A stretch of 64,000 bases of DNA from Methylophilus sp. 42 (GCF_000384155.1 NZ_KB913031.1:1178001-1242000); one strand, 5' to 3'; positions 44,413 through 54,665 are shown, counted from the stretch's first letter. Notes: generated by a model from the letters alone, not told the origin. Numbers and translations are program-made.

Positions 44413-47001
44413 TTAGCCTAAATCGATCAGTAACTTCTCGAATGCATCTGCTGGCATTGGTTTGGCAAATAAATAGCCCTGGCCAAAATCGCAATGTATC
44501 TCTTCGAGCAAATGCAATTGCGCTTCAGTTTCTATGCCTTCCGCAATGACTTTAATCTTCAGTCTATGCGCCATCTCAATAATGGCTTCACAAATCGCCA
44601 GTTCGCTGGAATCTGGCGCCAGGTTGGCCGTGAATGAACGATCAATCTTCAAATAGTCGACGTTGAATTTTTTCAGGTAGGACAAAGAGGAGTAACCGGT
44701 GCCAAAGTCATCAATGGCGATATGAATGCCGGCATTGTGAAATCCCATCAGCTTCTCTTCAATGTTGCCGACCAGGTCCATCAGCACCCCTTCGGTAATT
44801 TCAATCACGACGCATTTGGTCGGGAAATGAATATGATCCAGCAGACTAATCCAGTTATGCATCATTTCTTCATTCGCTTTGAATTGTACCGGCGATTTAT
44901 TGACGGCAATTTCAAAGTCGCGCCCCAGCAATTGTTTAAATCTGGCGCCTTGCTTAACGGCTTCTATAAATACCCAGTTACCAATTTCATGGATAGTGCC
45001 GTAGTGTTCGCAAATGGGGATGAAAATATCAGGACTGATATACCCCAGTTCCGGATGCTTCCAGCGCAGTAAAGCTTCTGCTTTATTAATGCGGCCGCTG
45101 GATAGCTCAATAATGGGCTGGTAATGGACAGAAAACTGCTTGCGTGACAATGCCTGGCGCAAGTCGGTAGACAGGCGAATGCGGAAATCTGACTCCTGCT
45201 GCATAAGCTTGGTGAAAAAGCGATAGCAGCCACGTCCGGCATTTTTGGCCACGTACATGGCTTGGTCTGCCACTTTCAGAAGTTGTTGGGTATCCGTCGC
45301 ATCTTCGGGGTAAATAGCAATGCCGACACTCGCCGAGATAAAAGCCTCTTTTTTTGCGGTGATAAACGGTTCTGACAAGCGGTCGATAATGTTTTGTGCA
45401 ATATGCGCAATCATCATATTGTCGTGGGTATCACTCAGAATCACGGTGAACTCATCCCCACCCAGGCGGGCAACGGTGTCAGATTGGCGTACACAGGCAA
45501 CGATGCGGTCAGCCGCTTCAATCAGCAAGGTGTCGCCGACATTGTGGCCGTGCGTATCATTAATTTCTTTAAAGCGGTCGAGATCAATGAAGAGCAGGGC
45601 ACATTTCTGGTTTTCCCGTTGCGTCATTTTAAGGGTCTGTTCCAGGCGGTCCTGGAATAGTTGCCGATTAGGCAGCTTGGTCAGCTGGTCAAAATTGGCC
45701 TGTTTGAGTATTAACGCTTCGGCATCTTTAATGGCCGAGATATCAGAAAACAAGCCGACGCGTCTATGTACCGCGCCGTCAGCCTGATAAGAGGTGTTGA
45801 TCGTCAGCCAAGTGGGGAAAATAGCGCCATTCTTGCGTTTGCTCCAGACTTCACCTTGCCATTGCCCGCAGGCCTGAATAGCCTGGCTTTGCGCGGCATA
45901 AAAAGGGGCATCGTGCTGATCGGAGCGCAAGAGGGTGATGGATTGCCCCTTGATTTCTTCCAGCGCATAGCCTGTCATTTTAGTAAATGCGGGGTTGATC
46001 GCCAAAACCGCGCCATAGGCATCTGTGATGGCCATCGCCTCACTGCTGTTGTTATAGACTAAGCCTGCCAGCTTCAGCTCTTCTTCTGCCAGTTTTCTTT
46101 CGCTGATGTCTTGTACCGCGCTGATGTAATAGAGAGGCTGTTGTTGATCATCGCGTAATAAATGGACTGACAGACTCACCCACACCACTTGCCCCATTTT
46201 ATGCAGATAGCGTTTCTCTACAATATATTGATCAATGTCGCCGCTTAATAAGTGCGCAATGGTTTCCGCTTCCTTACCCAGGTCATCGGGCAGCGTAATT
46301 TGCTGATAAGTCATGTGTTGCGACAGGATGTCGTCCTGGCTGTAACCAATGATGCGGCAAAATTCGCGGTTGATTTGCAAAAAACGGCCAGATAAATCCA
46401 CTTGCGCAATGCCAATCGCAGCATGCTCAAACACCGCGCGGAATAAGGCCTCGCTATCCCGCAGGGCTTCCCTAGCCTGGTCTCTTTGCTCGGTGGCTAG
46501 GCTGGAGTGGTAAATATGGTAGAGGCTAAGCTGGATGCTGTCGCGGAACTGGCCAATCAGCTCTTTGATCACCTGGTTATAATGGTTTTCCTTTGTATCC
46601 AGAATACAAATGGTGCCAAACACCTCGCCATTCGGCCAGTTAAGCGGTAACCCATAATAGGAAATCATGCCCAGGGCGACATCTGGATTTTGCTCCCAGC
46701 CCGGGCTGCTCTGGGCATTCGGGATCAGCAGTGCCTGGTGGTTGCTGATCACATTTTCACAATAGAGGCCTGTATTCAAACTGGCATGTTCACCCTGATG
46801 ATAAACATTACCTTCGCTATGGCTGGACACAAATACTTCTATTTCGTGAGCATGCGCGCGCATGATCAGCGCTGCAGGAATATGGGCAATATAAGCGAGC
46901 AAGTCTGTGGTGATTTGCCAGCTCTGCAGTACCTTTTCGGGCACATCAATATCGTCCAGGATGGAATATTGGGGCAAGGCCCCGGATACCTGATTGATCA
47001 T
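44413..47001 (-). CDS. GAF-PAS-PAS-GGDEF-EAL cyclic-di-GMP protein
   Basis: 862-residue soluble signalling protein. Order: GAF (about 20-175), PAS/PAC (about 185-305), PAS/PAC (about 310-430), GGDEF (about 435-600, intact RLGGDEF near 512) and EAL (about 615-860, intact EALLRW near 639). Both catalytic signatures are complete, so synthesis, breakdown or both of c-di-GMP are possible. No membrane helices. I take the ATG at 47001, next to a GGGGGT sequence; a TTG four codons upstream is the alternative. Sensory input is unknown. Confidence 0.92.
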   Translation of the reverse strand: MINQVSGALPQYSILDDIDVPEKVLQSWQITTDLLAYIAHIPAALIMRAHAHEIEVFVSSHSEGNVYHQGEHASLNTGLYCENVISNHQALLIPNAQSSPGWEQNPDVALGMISYYGLPLNWPNGEVFGTICILDTKENHYNQVIKELIGQFRDSIQLSLYHIYHSSLATEQRDQAREALRDSEALFRAVFEHAAIGIAQVDLSGRFLQINREFCRIIGYSQDDILSQHMTYQQITLPDDLGKEAETIAHLLSGDIDQYIVEKRYLHKMGQVVWVSLSVHLLRDDQQQPLYYISAVQDISERKLAEEELKLAGLVYNNSSEAMAITDAYGAVLAINPAFTKMTGYALEEIKGQSITLLRSDQHDAPFYAAQSQAIQACGQWQGEVWSKRKNGAIFPTWLTINTSYQADGAVHRRVGLFSDISAIKDAEALILKQANFDQLTKLPNRQLFQDRLEQTLKMTQRENQKCALLFIDLDRFKEINDTHGHNVGDTLLIEAADRIVACVRQSDTVARLGGDEFTVILSDTHDNMMIAHIAQNIIDRLSEPFITAKKEAFISASVGIAIYPEDATDTQQLLKVADQAMYVAKNAGRGCYRFFTKLMQQESDFRIRLSTDLRQALSRKQFSVHYQPIIELSSGRINKAEALLRWKHPELGYISPDIFIPICEHYGTIHEIGNWVFIEAVKQGARFKQLLGRDFEIAVNKSPVQFKANEEMMHNWISLLDHIHFPTKCVVIEITEGVLMDLVGNIEEKLMGFHNAGIHIAIDDFGTGYSSLSYLKKFNVDYLKIDRSFTANLAPDSSELAICEAIIEMAHRLKIKVIAEGIETEAQLHLLEEIHCDFGQGYLFAKPMPADAFEKLLIDLG

Positions 47002-47331
47002 AACTACCCCCAATACTGTTCGTAGTCATTTTTGTATGGCATGACACACGTCTTTATTCTTTTTCGGCAAGAAACAGGAATTTCTTTACGTATGTTAATT
47101 ACATTATGTGCTTTAGAAATCGCATAATCAATGTGGATTAAGATGGGAGAAGTGAAAAGATTTGCTAAGAAATAGTCGCTTTCACTGATTTAAATCAGAG
47201 GCCAGACATGTGTTAAAAAGATTGAACTGTGACGCATAATCCGCAAAAATAAGCGCTGGCATGATGTTGTCAGTGCCATGTATTTTTCCCAAGCATCGTC
47301 TGCATGTTTACCCCATGACAAAGGAGCCGCT
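47002..47331. other. 330-nt intergenic region with an FNR-like palindrome
   Basis: AT-rich region holding the divergent promoters of the GGDEF/EAL gene and the second cupin. The 14-nt palindrome at 47185-47198 contains TGAT-TTAA-ATCA, the core of an FNR/CRP-type site, but has C/G rather than T/A at the outer ends. I see no confident -10/-35 pair and no small ORF worth calling. Confidence 0.4.
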
Positions 47332-47604
47332 ATGAGCCAGATCAAAGTAGAAAAACCGAGTGCCATGACCCTGGCTGCTTTGGGGGTGAAGCAATGGCCA
47401 ACCTGGTCGAAAGAAGTGTCGACCTTTACCTGGCAATACAGCAGCACTGAAATTGCCTATATTCTCGAAGGCGAAGTGACGGTGACGCCAGCCAATGGTG
47501 CGCCGGTGAGTTTTGTGGCAGGGGATCTGGTGACGTTTGCCAGTGGCCTGGATTGCGTGTGGGAAGTAAAAAAACCGCTACGCAAACATTATCATTTTGA
47601 GTAG
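47332..47604 (+). CDS. Small cupin, paralogue of the gene at 39.7 kb
   Basis: 90-residue cupin of the same type as 39694-39969: shared G-V-K-x-W, T-E-x-A-Y-x-L-E-G-E, V-T-P, A-G-D, W-E-V and K-H-Y. It also lacks the metal-binding histidines. The start is ATG 47332 with AAGGAG about 8 nt upstream; the frame is open further left but without a ribosome site. It ends 9 nt before the convergent glnD. Function unknown. Confidence 0.85.
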   Translation: MSQIKVEKPSAMTLAALGVKQWPTWSKEVSTFTWQYSSTEIAYILEGEVTVTPANGAPVSFVAGDLVTFASGLDCVWEVKKPLRKHYHFE

Positions 47605-47613
47605 CTTGTTTGC

Positions 47614-50193
47614 TTAGAGCTCACTCAGCGCCTGTGTCAGGGCGGCAGTTTGTGCGTCGTCTATGGTTTGGCCATGGCAGGCCGAAATCAGGAAACTATC
47701 TTCTACACGGTTGCCCAAGGTGTTGATTTTTGCATTGTGTAATTCGATGCCATGGTTGAGAAACACCAGCGCCATGCTCGCCAGCAAGCCTGGCCGGTCG
47801 TTGGCAATAACATCCAGTTGCTGAAATGCCACTTGGCCTGGCGCAGGATGCGCATCTACCGGGCGCAGATTGACTTGTGTCGGGATGGGCATGTGTTTGA
47901 CCTGGCGGCTGACACGTCCGCGTATCGGGTCGGGCATGGCTTGATCACTGAGCAGTTGGTCGTTGAGGCCTTGTTCAATGTGCTTGAGCAGTCCGTTATA
48001 ACTGATCTGGCGTGTGTCTGGTTCCAGCACGATAAAGTTATCCAGCGCGTAGCCATGCGCCGTGGTGTAAATCTTGGCCTGCACAATGTTGTATTGCATG
48101 CTGTCAAAAAAGTGGCAGATACGGGCAAAAATCTCTTTCTGGTCGCGACTGTAAATCATGACTTGTATACCGTCACCTTTAGGGCTGAGCCGGGCCCGCA
48201 CAATCGGTTTTTCAGCACGCAGGTGCGGGATCAGCAAACGGCTTTGCCAGGCGATCTCGTCACTCTCAAAGCGGCTGAAATAGCCGCTGCCAAAGGCTTG
48301 CCACAACGGTTGTACTGAAGCTTCTTTCAGGTTAAAACTGCTGAGTTTTTGTAGCACTTCTTGCTTGCGCAAACTCAGTTGCGCTTCGGTATTGAGTGAT
48401 TGCTGCAATACGCGGCGTGTTTGCAAAAACAGGCTTTCCAATAGTTTAGCTTTCCAGGCATTCCACACGTTCGGACTGGTGCCGCGGATATCGGCCACCG
48501 TGAGTAAATACAAGGCAGTTAGTCGATATTCTGAGCCGACCATCTGCGCAAACGCTTCAATTACATCCGGGTCGGACAAATCACTTTTTTGCGCCGTACT
48601 CGATAGTTTTAAATGCGCTTCGACCAGCCAGGCCACCAATTCGGTATCGGCTTTGGGTAGCCCCAGCTTTTGGCAGAAGCGTCTGGCATCAATGGTGCCC
48701 AATTGTGAGTGATCGCCGCCACGGCCTTTGGCAATATCATGAAAAATCGCGGCTAAATACAGCAAATGCCGCTGGCTAAATTCATTAAACAGCTGACTGC
48801 ATAGCGGAAACTCATGGCGCAGGTCTGGCTTGGCAAAGCGGCGCAAATTACGCAACACATTGAGTGTGTGTTCATCAACGGTGTAGACATGAAACAGGTC
48901 GTGCTGCATTTGCGCAATGACGCGGCCAAACACCGGGATATAGCGGCCAAGAATGCCGTAACGGTTCATGCGGCGCAGGCTGCGGTGTACGCCTTCACGG
49001 CTTTGCAGTATCTGCAGGAATAAGGCTTTGTGTGCAGCATTTTGCCGGAAGCTGCGGTCGATTAGCGGTTGTGCATCCTGCAAGGCTCTTACCAATGTGG
49101 CGCTAAAACCGGTGATGGCCGGGTGTTGCTGTAATAGCTGAAAACAGCGCAAGATGGCTTCAGGCTTGCGCTGGAACAAGTCTGGCATTTGTGCGTTCAA
49201 CAGGCCTTGTGACAATGTGAAGTCCTGGTCTATCACGCTGGGCGCTTCAGTGGGCGGGCTCACACGCGCGTGCATGCGTTTGAGCAGCACTTCATTCTCA
49301 ATCATGATCGCCCTGGCGCTGCGGTAAAAGCCTTGCATCAGTTGTTCACTGGCGCGTTTTTGTGCCGTGGTCTTATAGCCCATTTGCTCGGCCAGGGTAT
49401 TTTGAAAATCAAATACCAGGCGGTCTTCGCGGCGTTTGGCCAGTAGATGCAAGCGGATGCGCAGGTTTTGCAGCAAGCGCTCGTGTCGCTTGAGTTGGCT
49501 GGCCTGGCTGCGGTTGAGCAGGCCAGCATGCACCAGATCGTTCCAGTCATTGCCCAGCCCCTGGCTTTGTGCGACCCACAAAATCATATGCAGGTCACGC
49601 AGTCCGCCCGGACTTTCCTTGATATTGGGTTCGAGGTTGTAAGCTGTATCGTGAAACTTGGCGTGGCGAATTTGTTGTTCACGCAGTTTTTCGGCAAAGA
49701 AACGCGCTTGGTCCAATTGCGTGTGCAATGACTGCATCAGGCCGCTGAAGGTTTGGCGGTGACCGGTCAGCCAGCGTGCTTCCAGCAGGTTGGTCATGAT
49801 GGTCACGTCCAGCTTGGCTTCGTCCAGGCATTCTTGCAAGGTACGCACACTGTGGCCTATATTCAGGCCAATATCCCATAAGGTGCCGATGAGTGATTCG
49901 ACAGCGGTTTGTAGCTGGCTGTCGCTGTTTTCCGGCATCAGGATCAGCAGGTCAATATCGGATTGGGGAAACATGTCGCCACGGCCATAACCGCCAACGG
50001 CAATCAGGCTGACACTGGCCGGTAAGGCATAACTGCGCCAGAGATCTCGCAGCAGTTGGTCCAGCACACGGCTATGTTGTTGCAGTAAGGTTTTTGCTTG
50101 CGGATTGGCCTGGTAGGCATCGGCAATCTGCTGGCGCGCCAGTTGGAGTGACTCGCGCCAGTGTTTGAGCTGTTCCTTGCTAATCACTGTCAT
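47614..50193 (-). CDS. glnD: Bifunctional PII uridylyltransferase/uridylyl-removing enzyme
   Basis: Nitrogen sensor that uridylylates PII at low glutamine and deuridylylates it at high glutamine. 859 residues: nucleotidyltransferase (AVGGYGRGDMFPQSDIDL near 65-82), HD hydrolase domain (HDIAKGRGGDH near 490) and two C-terminal ACT domains. Standard domain order and length. It follows map by 27 nt on the same strand, a common arrangement. Confidence 0.97.
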   Translation of the reverse strand: MTVISKEQLKHWRESLQLARQQIADAYQANPQAKTLLQQHSRVLDQLLRDLWRSYALPASVSLIAVGGYGRGDMFPQSDIDLLILMPENSDSQLQTAVESLIGTLWDIGLNIGHSVRTLQECLDEAKLDVTIMTNLLEARWLTGHRQTFSGLMQSLHTQLDQARFFAEKLREQQIRHAKFHDTAYNLEPNIKESPGGLRDLHMILWVAQSQGLGNDWNDLVHAGLLNRSQASQLKRHERLLQNLRIRLHLLAKRREDRLVFDFQNTLAEQMGYKTTAQKRASEQLMQGFYRSARAIMIENEVLLKRMHARVSPPTEAPSVIDQDFTLSQGLLNAQMPDLFQRKPEAILRCFQLLQQHPAITGFSATLVRALQDAQPLIDRSFRQNAAHKALFLQILQSREGVHRSLRRMNRYGILGRYIPVFGRVIAQMQHDLFHVYTVDEHTLNVLRNLRRFAKPDLRHEFPLCSQLFNEFSQRHLLYLAAIFHDIAKGRGGDHSQLGTIDARRFCQKLGLPKADTELVAWLVEAHLKLSSTAQKSDLSDPDVIEAFAQMVGSEYRLTALYLLTVADIRGTSPNVWNAWKAKLLESLFLQTRRVLQQSLNTEAQLSLRKQEVLQKLSSFNLKEASVQPLWQAFGSGYFSRFESDEIAWQSRLLIPHLRAEKPIVRARLSPKGDGIQVMIYSRDQKEIFARICHFFDSMQYNIVQAKIYTTAHGYALDNFIVLEPDTRQISYNGLLKHIEQGLNDQLLSDQAMPDPIRGRVSRQVKHMPIPTQVNLRPVDAHPAPGQVAFQQLDVIANDRPGLLASMALVFLNHGIELHNAKINTLGNRVEDSFLISACHGQTIDDAQTAALTQALSEL

Positions 50194-50220
50194 GTAGCAA
50201 TGGTCACCATCGTCAGGTGT

Positions 50221-51015
50221 TTACAGGGCTGGGCGCGGTGGCGTACCGGCAGACACGGTCATGATTTCAAAGCCATCTTCGGTGACCAGTACGGTGTGCT
50301 CCCATTGTGCTGACAGGCTGCGGTCTTTGGTGACCACCGTCCAGCCATCTGACATGAATTTGATGTCACGACGACCGGCATTAATCATGGGTTCTATGGT
50401 GAAAATCATGCCAGGTTTGAGTGTCAGGCCAGCCCCAGGTTTGCCGTAGTGCAGCACTTGTGGCTCACAATGGAATTTTTTACCAATACCGTGGCCGCAG
50501 AATTCGCGCACGATGCTGTAACCATTTTTCTCGGCAAACGATTGAATGGCGTAGCCGATATCACCCAGCGTGTTGCCGGGTTTTACTTTCTCAATGCCGC
50601 GCCACATGGCCTGATAGGTCAGTTCGCACAAGCGTTTGGCTTGCGGTGTTACGCCACCTACCATAAACATGCGTGAGGTGTCGCCGTGGTAACCGTTTTT
50701 GATAACGGTAATGTCGAGGTTGACGATATCACCTTGTTTTAGCTCTTTTTCGCTGGGCACACCATGGCAAATTTGCTGGTTAATGGAGGTGCAGATTGAT
50801 TTGGGATAGGGCGTATGACCATCCGGCGCATAGTTGAGCGGGGCAGGAATCGCCTGTTGCACGTTGACGATGTAATCGTGACACAACTGGTCCAGCTTAT
50901 TGGTCGTCACGCCAGCCACAACAAAGGGCGTAATGTAGTCAAGCACCTCGGAGGCCAGTCGACCGGCGATGCGCATTTTTTCGATTTCTTCGGGGGTGTG
51001 CAGAATGATTGCCAT
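50221..51015 (-). CDS. map: Methionine aminopeptidase
   Basis: Type I methionine aminopeptidase, 264 residues. Metal ligands in the D-x-T and HGDTSRMF region, His in GHGIGKKFH, and Glu in FTIEPMIN and near the end. It removes N-terminal Met after deformylation. A small GC hairpin lies at 51036-51055 in its leader. rpsB, often divergent from map, is not found here. Confidence 0.96.
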   Translation of the reverse strand: MAIILHTPEEIEKMRIAGRLASEVLDYITPFVVAGVTTNKLDQLCHDYIVNVQQAIPAPLNYAPDGHTPYPKSICTSINQQICHGVPSEKELKQGDIVNLDITVIKNGYHGDTSRMFMVGGVTPQAKRLCELTYQAMWRGIEKVKPGNTLGDIGYAIQSFAEKNGYSIVREFCGHGIGKKFHCEPQVLHYGKPGAGLTLKPGMIFTIEPMINAGRRDIKFMSDGWTVVTKDRSLSAQWEHTVLVTEDGFEIMTVSAGTPPRPAL

Positions 51016-51267
51016 ATGCTGATGACCTTACAAAACCGGATTTTTCAGGATCCGGCTTGGGAATCAATAACTAAAATGTCATTCTAACATAGGCATTTAT
51101 CAGTCACGACTAAAGAAACATGCCTTTTGTGGCGTTAAACTTAATGATTGCATTCAAACGGATATGCCCTAAAAACAAACAGGCGCTGATTTGTGCGATT
51201 GATTGCAACATCGCATGCGGTGGCAATGTTTTATACTCGGGCGCATGAATCAAGCTGGAGCGAACAC

Positions 51268-52098
51268 ATGGTGACACTCACCGAAGCAAGGCAACACCGG
51301 ACCGTGAATGGCTGGGTCGCTTTTTTAAAGCAGGCGGATATTCCGGTATTGCGGCAAACCGCCAGGGAACTGACTGCGCTGCAAGAGCGAGGGGACGACA
51401 CGGGAGCACGTGACATTACACGCGTGGTGATTAATGACCCGCTGATGATGTTTAAAGTGCTGACCTATGCCAACAATCACCGCAGCCGCCACCAGTTGCA
51501 AGACCTGGTGCAGGTGGAGCAGGCAATTATCATGATGGGCACCAGCACCTTTTTTGCCGAAATTCCTGCCGTGCCGCATGTCGAGGATGTGTTGAACCAG
51601 CATGTGCCTGCCTTGGTGGATTTGCTTAAACTCATGATACGTGCACACCGTGCCGGTTATTTTGCGGCCGAATTTGCCTCACATTTGATGGATTTGCACG
51701 CAGAAGAGTTGCGTGTGGCGGCCTCATTGTACGATTTTGCCGAAATGCTGATGTGGTGTTTTAATCCAGAAGCGATGGGTGAAATCAGCAAGCGCCAGGC
51801 CGCTGATAAAGCCTTGCGCAGTCGTGTCGTGCAGCAAGACGTACTTGGTTTCCGTATCCTGGAGTTGCAGGCGGAACTGGTGCAGGCATTTAACCTGCCA
51901 TCGTTGTTAAACGATTTAATGGATGAGCAGCGCGCGCATCTGCCCAGGGTGCGCAATGTGCAACTGGCCGTCAACCTGGCCAGGCATTCTGCCGATGGTT
52001 GGGCCAATGCGGCCCTGCCAGATGACTACAAGGATATTGCCCAGTTGCTGCACGTGGATGTGGAACGGGTGATGCATATTGTGGGCGTGCCGCACTAA
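51268..52098 (+). CDS. HDOD domain protein
   Basis: 276-residue protein with an HDOD (HD-related output) domain over about residues 15-200; the metal-binding HD pair of true phosphodiesterases is absent. Such proteins act in signalling in ways not well defined. The ATG at 51268 has GGAGCG 8 nt upstream; the frame is open to 51193 without support. No partner gene is adjacent. Confidence 0.8.
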   Translation: MVTLTEARQHRTVNGWVAFLKQADIPVLRQTARELTALQERGDDTGARDITRVVINDPLMMFKVLTYANNHRSRHQLQDLVQVEQAIIMMGTSTFFAEIPAVPHVEDVLNQHVPALVDLLKLMIRAHRAGYFAAEFASHLMDLHAEELRVAASLYDFAEMLMWCFNPEAMGEISKRQAADKALRSRVVQQDVLGFRILELQAELVQAFNLPSLLNDLMDEQRAHLPRVRNVQLAVNLARHSADGWANAALPDDYKDIAQLLHVDVERVMHIVGVPH

Positions 52099-52140
52099 TA
52101 TTTCCAGCGCTGTTGCACTACTAGCATCCCCCGCGCTTGA

Positions 52141-53976
52141 TCAGGCATCTGCGGCGCGTTTTGCCAGCAGGTCGGTAATCGCCTGGTGTACATGGTCAAT
52201 GACATGTTCCCACGGCTCTTCAGCATTTTGCCTGAATAGTCGCATGCCTGGATACCAAGGGCTATCTTCACGCTGTTGCAGCCAGCGGAAATGCGCCTGG
52301 TGTGGCAACAATAACCAGACCGGTTTACCCAGTGCCGCTGCCAGATGCGCGACCGCTGTATCCACCGTAATGACTAGATCCATCTGCATGATCAGCCCGG
52401 CCGTCTGTGTAAAATCAGTCAGTGCCGGGTGATGGCATTCCAGCATCGGAAAACGCTTGAGCATGATGTGGTCTTCACGCCGGAACTCTTTTTGCATGCT
52501 GTGCCATTCGACTTCCATTTGCAGTAATGGCGCCATCAGATACAGCGGAATGCTGCGTAGCTTGTCATATTTATTATCCGCATCGCCACACCAGTTGAGG
52601 CCGATACGCAAACGTCTGGTCGGCCCCAGCAATTGTTGCCAGGGTTGGCTATGCCGCTCGTGAATGGTGAGGTATGGCAGGTTGGCAGGCACCGTGTCGA
52701 TCAGAGTTTTAAAGACCGCTGGCAGGCTGAGCATCGGGCAATACACATCAAAATGCGGTAAAGGACGGCCATCCTGGCGAATCACCAGAATACCGGCATC
52801 CTGCGCCCAAAACTCATTTAACAGATCAAACAAGGCCTCGGGCACCGCGATAATCATCTGGTTAGCTTTGAAGACCTTGATCAGCGGGATATAGCGACAG
52901 TATTGCAAGGTGTCGCTCAGCGTCATTTCAGCCAGGATAAGGATGGTTTTGCCCACCAGCGAGCCGGTTTCGCGCCACAACAAGTCTGTGTTTGGTCGCT
53001 GCTTGTCGGGGAGTACCTCAAAGCGCGAGGCATGCATGGGCCAGCCAGTCTCATATTCGCCCCTGGCTAGTTTGAGCATACTCAGGTAATAGCGCGCCTG
53101 TGCGTGGTGAGGCGCATGCTGCAAAGCCGTTTCGAGGCAGGTATAGGCTTCGTCCGCATCGCCATTTTCATATAAGGCCAGCCCCAGGTTGCAGTAAGCC
53201 GAGGCATAGCCTGGGTTCAATTGCAGTGCTTGCCTGAAATCGGCAATGGCCGCTGGATATTGGCCAAGCTGGCAAAGCACCACCCCACGATTGTTATACG
53301 GCACCGGCAAATTCGGCTGGTAGGTAATCGCATCGTTAAAACTGTTCAGGGCGGCTTGTGTTTTACCCTGGAGTTGCAGCATCAGGGCGCGCTGATGATA
53401 GGCCTCAGCAAAGTCCGGCTGGATATTGATCGCCTGCTGCATGCATTGCAGGGCCTCATCGGTTGCATGCAACTGCTGGCATAACACACCCAGGCGATAG
53501 TGAAAGTGTGCGTGTTCAGGATGCGCGGCTACCGCTTGCCTGAGCATATTGGCTGCTGGTTCCAGCTGTTGCGCTTGCAGCATCAAGTCGACACATTCGC
53601 TGAATGCCTGTGATTGTTGCGGATCTAACTTGGTTGCAGTACGCAGGCGTAAAATCGCTTCTTGCGTGCGCCCCATATTTTTCAGTGCACGGGCGTCCAG
53701 GGAATATAGTTGTGCCTGTTTTGCATCCAGGGCAATCGCTTGTTTATAACATTCATGCGCCGCTTTAAATTGCTGCGTGCGCATATGCAGATTGGCCAGT
53801 TGCACATGCAGCTCGAGTGTTTTGGGCTGCAGGCTAATCGCTTGCAGTAAATACTGCTCAGCGGCATGAAACTCCTGATTCTTTAACATCAGGCCAGCCA
53901 GTTTCTGGTATGCGTCCCAGCGCAGCGGGTCGTCAGCAATTAGTTTGAGCAGTTTTGCAATGGCTTCATTATTCAT
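52141..53976 (-). CDS. TPR protein with a C-terminal glycosyltransferase-like domain
   Basis: 611 residues. The first 320 or so form about nine tetratricopeptide repeats (for example Y-N-N-R-G-V-V-L-C-Q-L-G and Y-C-N-L-G-L-A-L-Y-E-N-G). The C-terminal half resembles GT9/GT41-like glycosyltransferases, with a nucleotide-sugar type segment near the end (VITVDTAVAHLAAALGKPVW). Proteins of this kind occur near glycan and flagellin modification loci, but nothing of that sort is adjacent. Acceptor unknown. Confidence 0.85.
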   Translation of the reverse strand: MNNEAIAKLLKLIADDPLRWDAYQKLAGLMLKNQEFHAAEQYLLQAISLQPKTLELHVQLANLHMRTQQFKAAHECYKQAIALDAKQAQLYSLDARALKNMGRTQEAILRLRTATKLDPQQSQAFSECVDLMLQAQQLEPAANMLRQAVAAHPEHAHFHYRLGVLCQQLHATDEALQCMQQAINIQPDFAEAYHQRALMLQLQGKTQAALNSFNDAITYQPNLPVPYNNRGVVLCQLGQYPAAIADFRQALQLNPGYASAYCNLGLALYENGDADEAYTCLETALQHAPHHAQARYYLSMLKLARGEYETGWPMHASRFEVLPDKQRPNTDLLWRETGSLVGKTILILAEMTLSDTLQYCRYIPLIKVFKANQMIIAVPEALFDLLNEFWAQDAGILVIRQDGRPLPHFDVYCPMLSLPAVFKTLIDTVPANLPYLTIHERHSQPWQQLLGPTRRLRIGLNWCGDADNKYDKLRSIPLYLMAPLLQMEVEWHSMQKEFRREDHIMLKRFPMLECHHPALTDFTQTAGLIMQMDLVITVDTAVAHLAAALGKPVWLLLPHQAHFRWLQQREDSPWYPGMRLFRQNAEEPWEHVIDHVHQAITDLLAKRAADA

Positions 53977-54125
53977 GGGAGAGACTGCAACACTTCAAAC
54001 GTTTGCGTATGACCTTAAAATGACAGATGGCGGATTAAGGTACAATAAGCGGCTTAAAGCGTCAACGGCCAAACGGTCATCAGGCTCACTTTTAAGTCAT
54101 TTACGTCTAAAGGGGAAATTAAGCA

Positions 54126-54665
54126 ATGCTCATCAAACTGATCATGTACGGACTGATATTATGGTTGGCCATCTGGGGTTATCGCCAGTATCAGCAGCCC
54201 TCAAACCGCGTCAGTGTCGGCATGAAAGCGCCAGATTTCAAGTTGCCAGATGCGCAAGGTAATACGCGCCGGCTGGCTGACTGGCAAGGCAAGTGGTTGA
54301 TTCTGTACTTTTATCCCAGAGATGATACGCCAGGCTGCACGCGCGAAGCCTGCCATTTTCGTGATGATATCCAGCAAATCCATGCCATGGGGGCGGAAGT
54401 CGTTGGCGTGAGCGTAGACACTGTTGCCAGCCATGCCAAGTTTGCACAAAAACACCGTTTATCGTTTCCCTTGCTGGCTGACACCAATGGCCAGGTGGCA
54501 GATGCCTATGGCGCGTTGTTTAACCTGGGCATATTGCAGGCCGCCAAACGCATGACCTTTATTATCGATCCGCAAGGCATGGTTGCGCAGACCTATAGCA
54601 ACGTCAATCCAGATGGACACAGCCAAGCCATTATTGATGACCTCAAACGGTTATCCGCATTTTAA
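54126..54665 (+). CDS. Membrane-anchored peroxiredoxin (BCP/AhpC-TSA type)
   Basis: 179-residue thiol peroxidase. An N-terminal hydrophobic helix (about 4-20) should anchor it to the membrane. The thioredoxin-fold domain carries the peroxidatic site D-T-P-G-C-T with a second Cys five residues later, as in E. coli BCP. AAGGGGA precedes the ATG. It lies 9 nt before folA, so they are likely co-transcribed. Confidence 0.9.
   Translation: MLIKLIMYGLILWLAIWGYRQYQQPSNRVSVGMKAPDFKLPDAQGNTRRLADWQGKWLILYFYPRDDTPGCTREACHFRDDIQQIHAMGAEVVGVSVDTVASHAKFAQKHRLSFPLLADTNGQVADAYGALFNLGILQAAKRMTFIIDPQGMVAQTYSNVNPDGHSQAIIDDLKRLSAF

Noticed and set aside
47190-47447. Minus-strand open frame over the second cupin promoter
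   Set aside because: It overlaps the cupin start and the intergenic palindrome; the cupin frame is clearly the real one.
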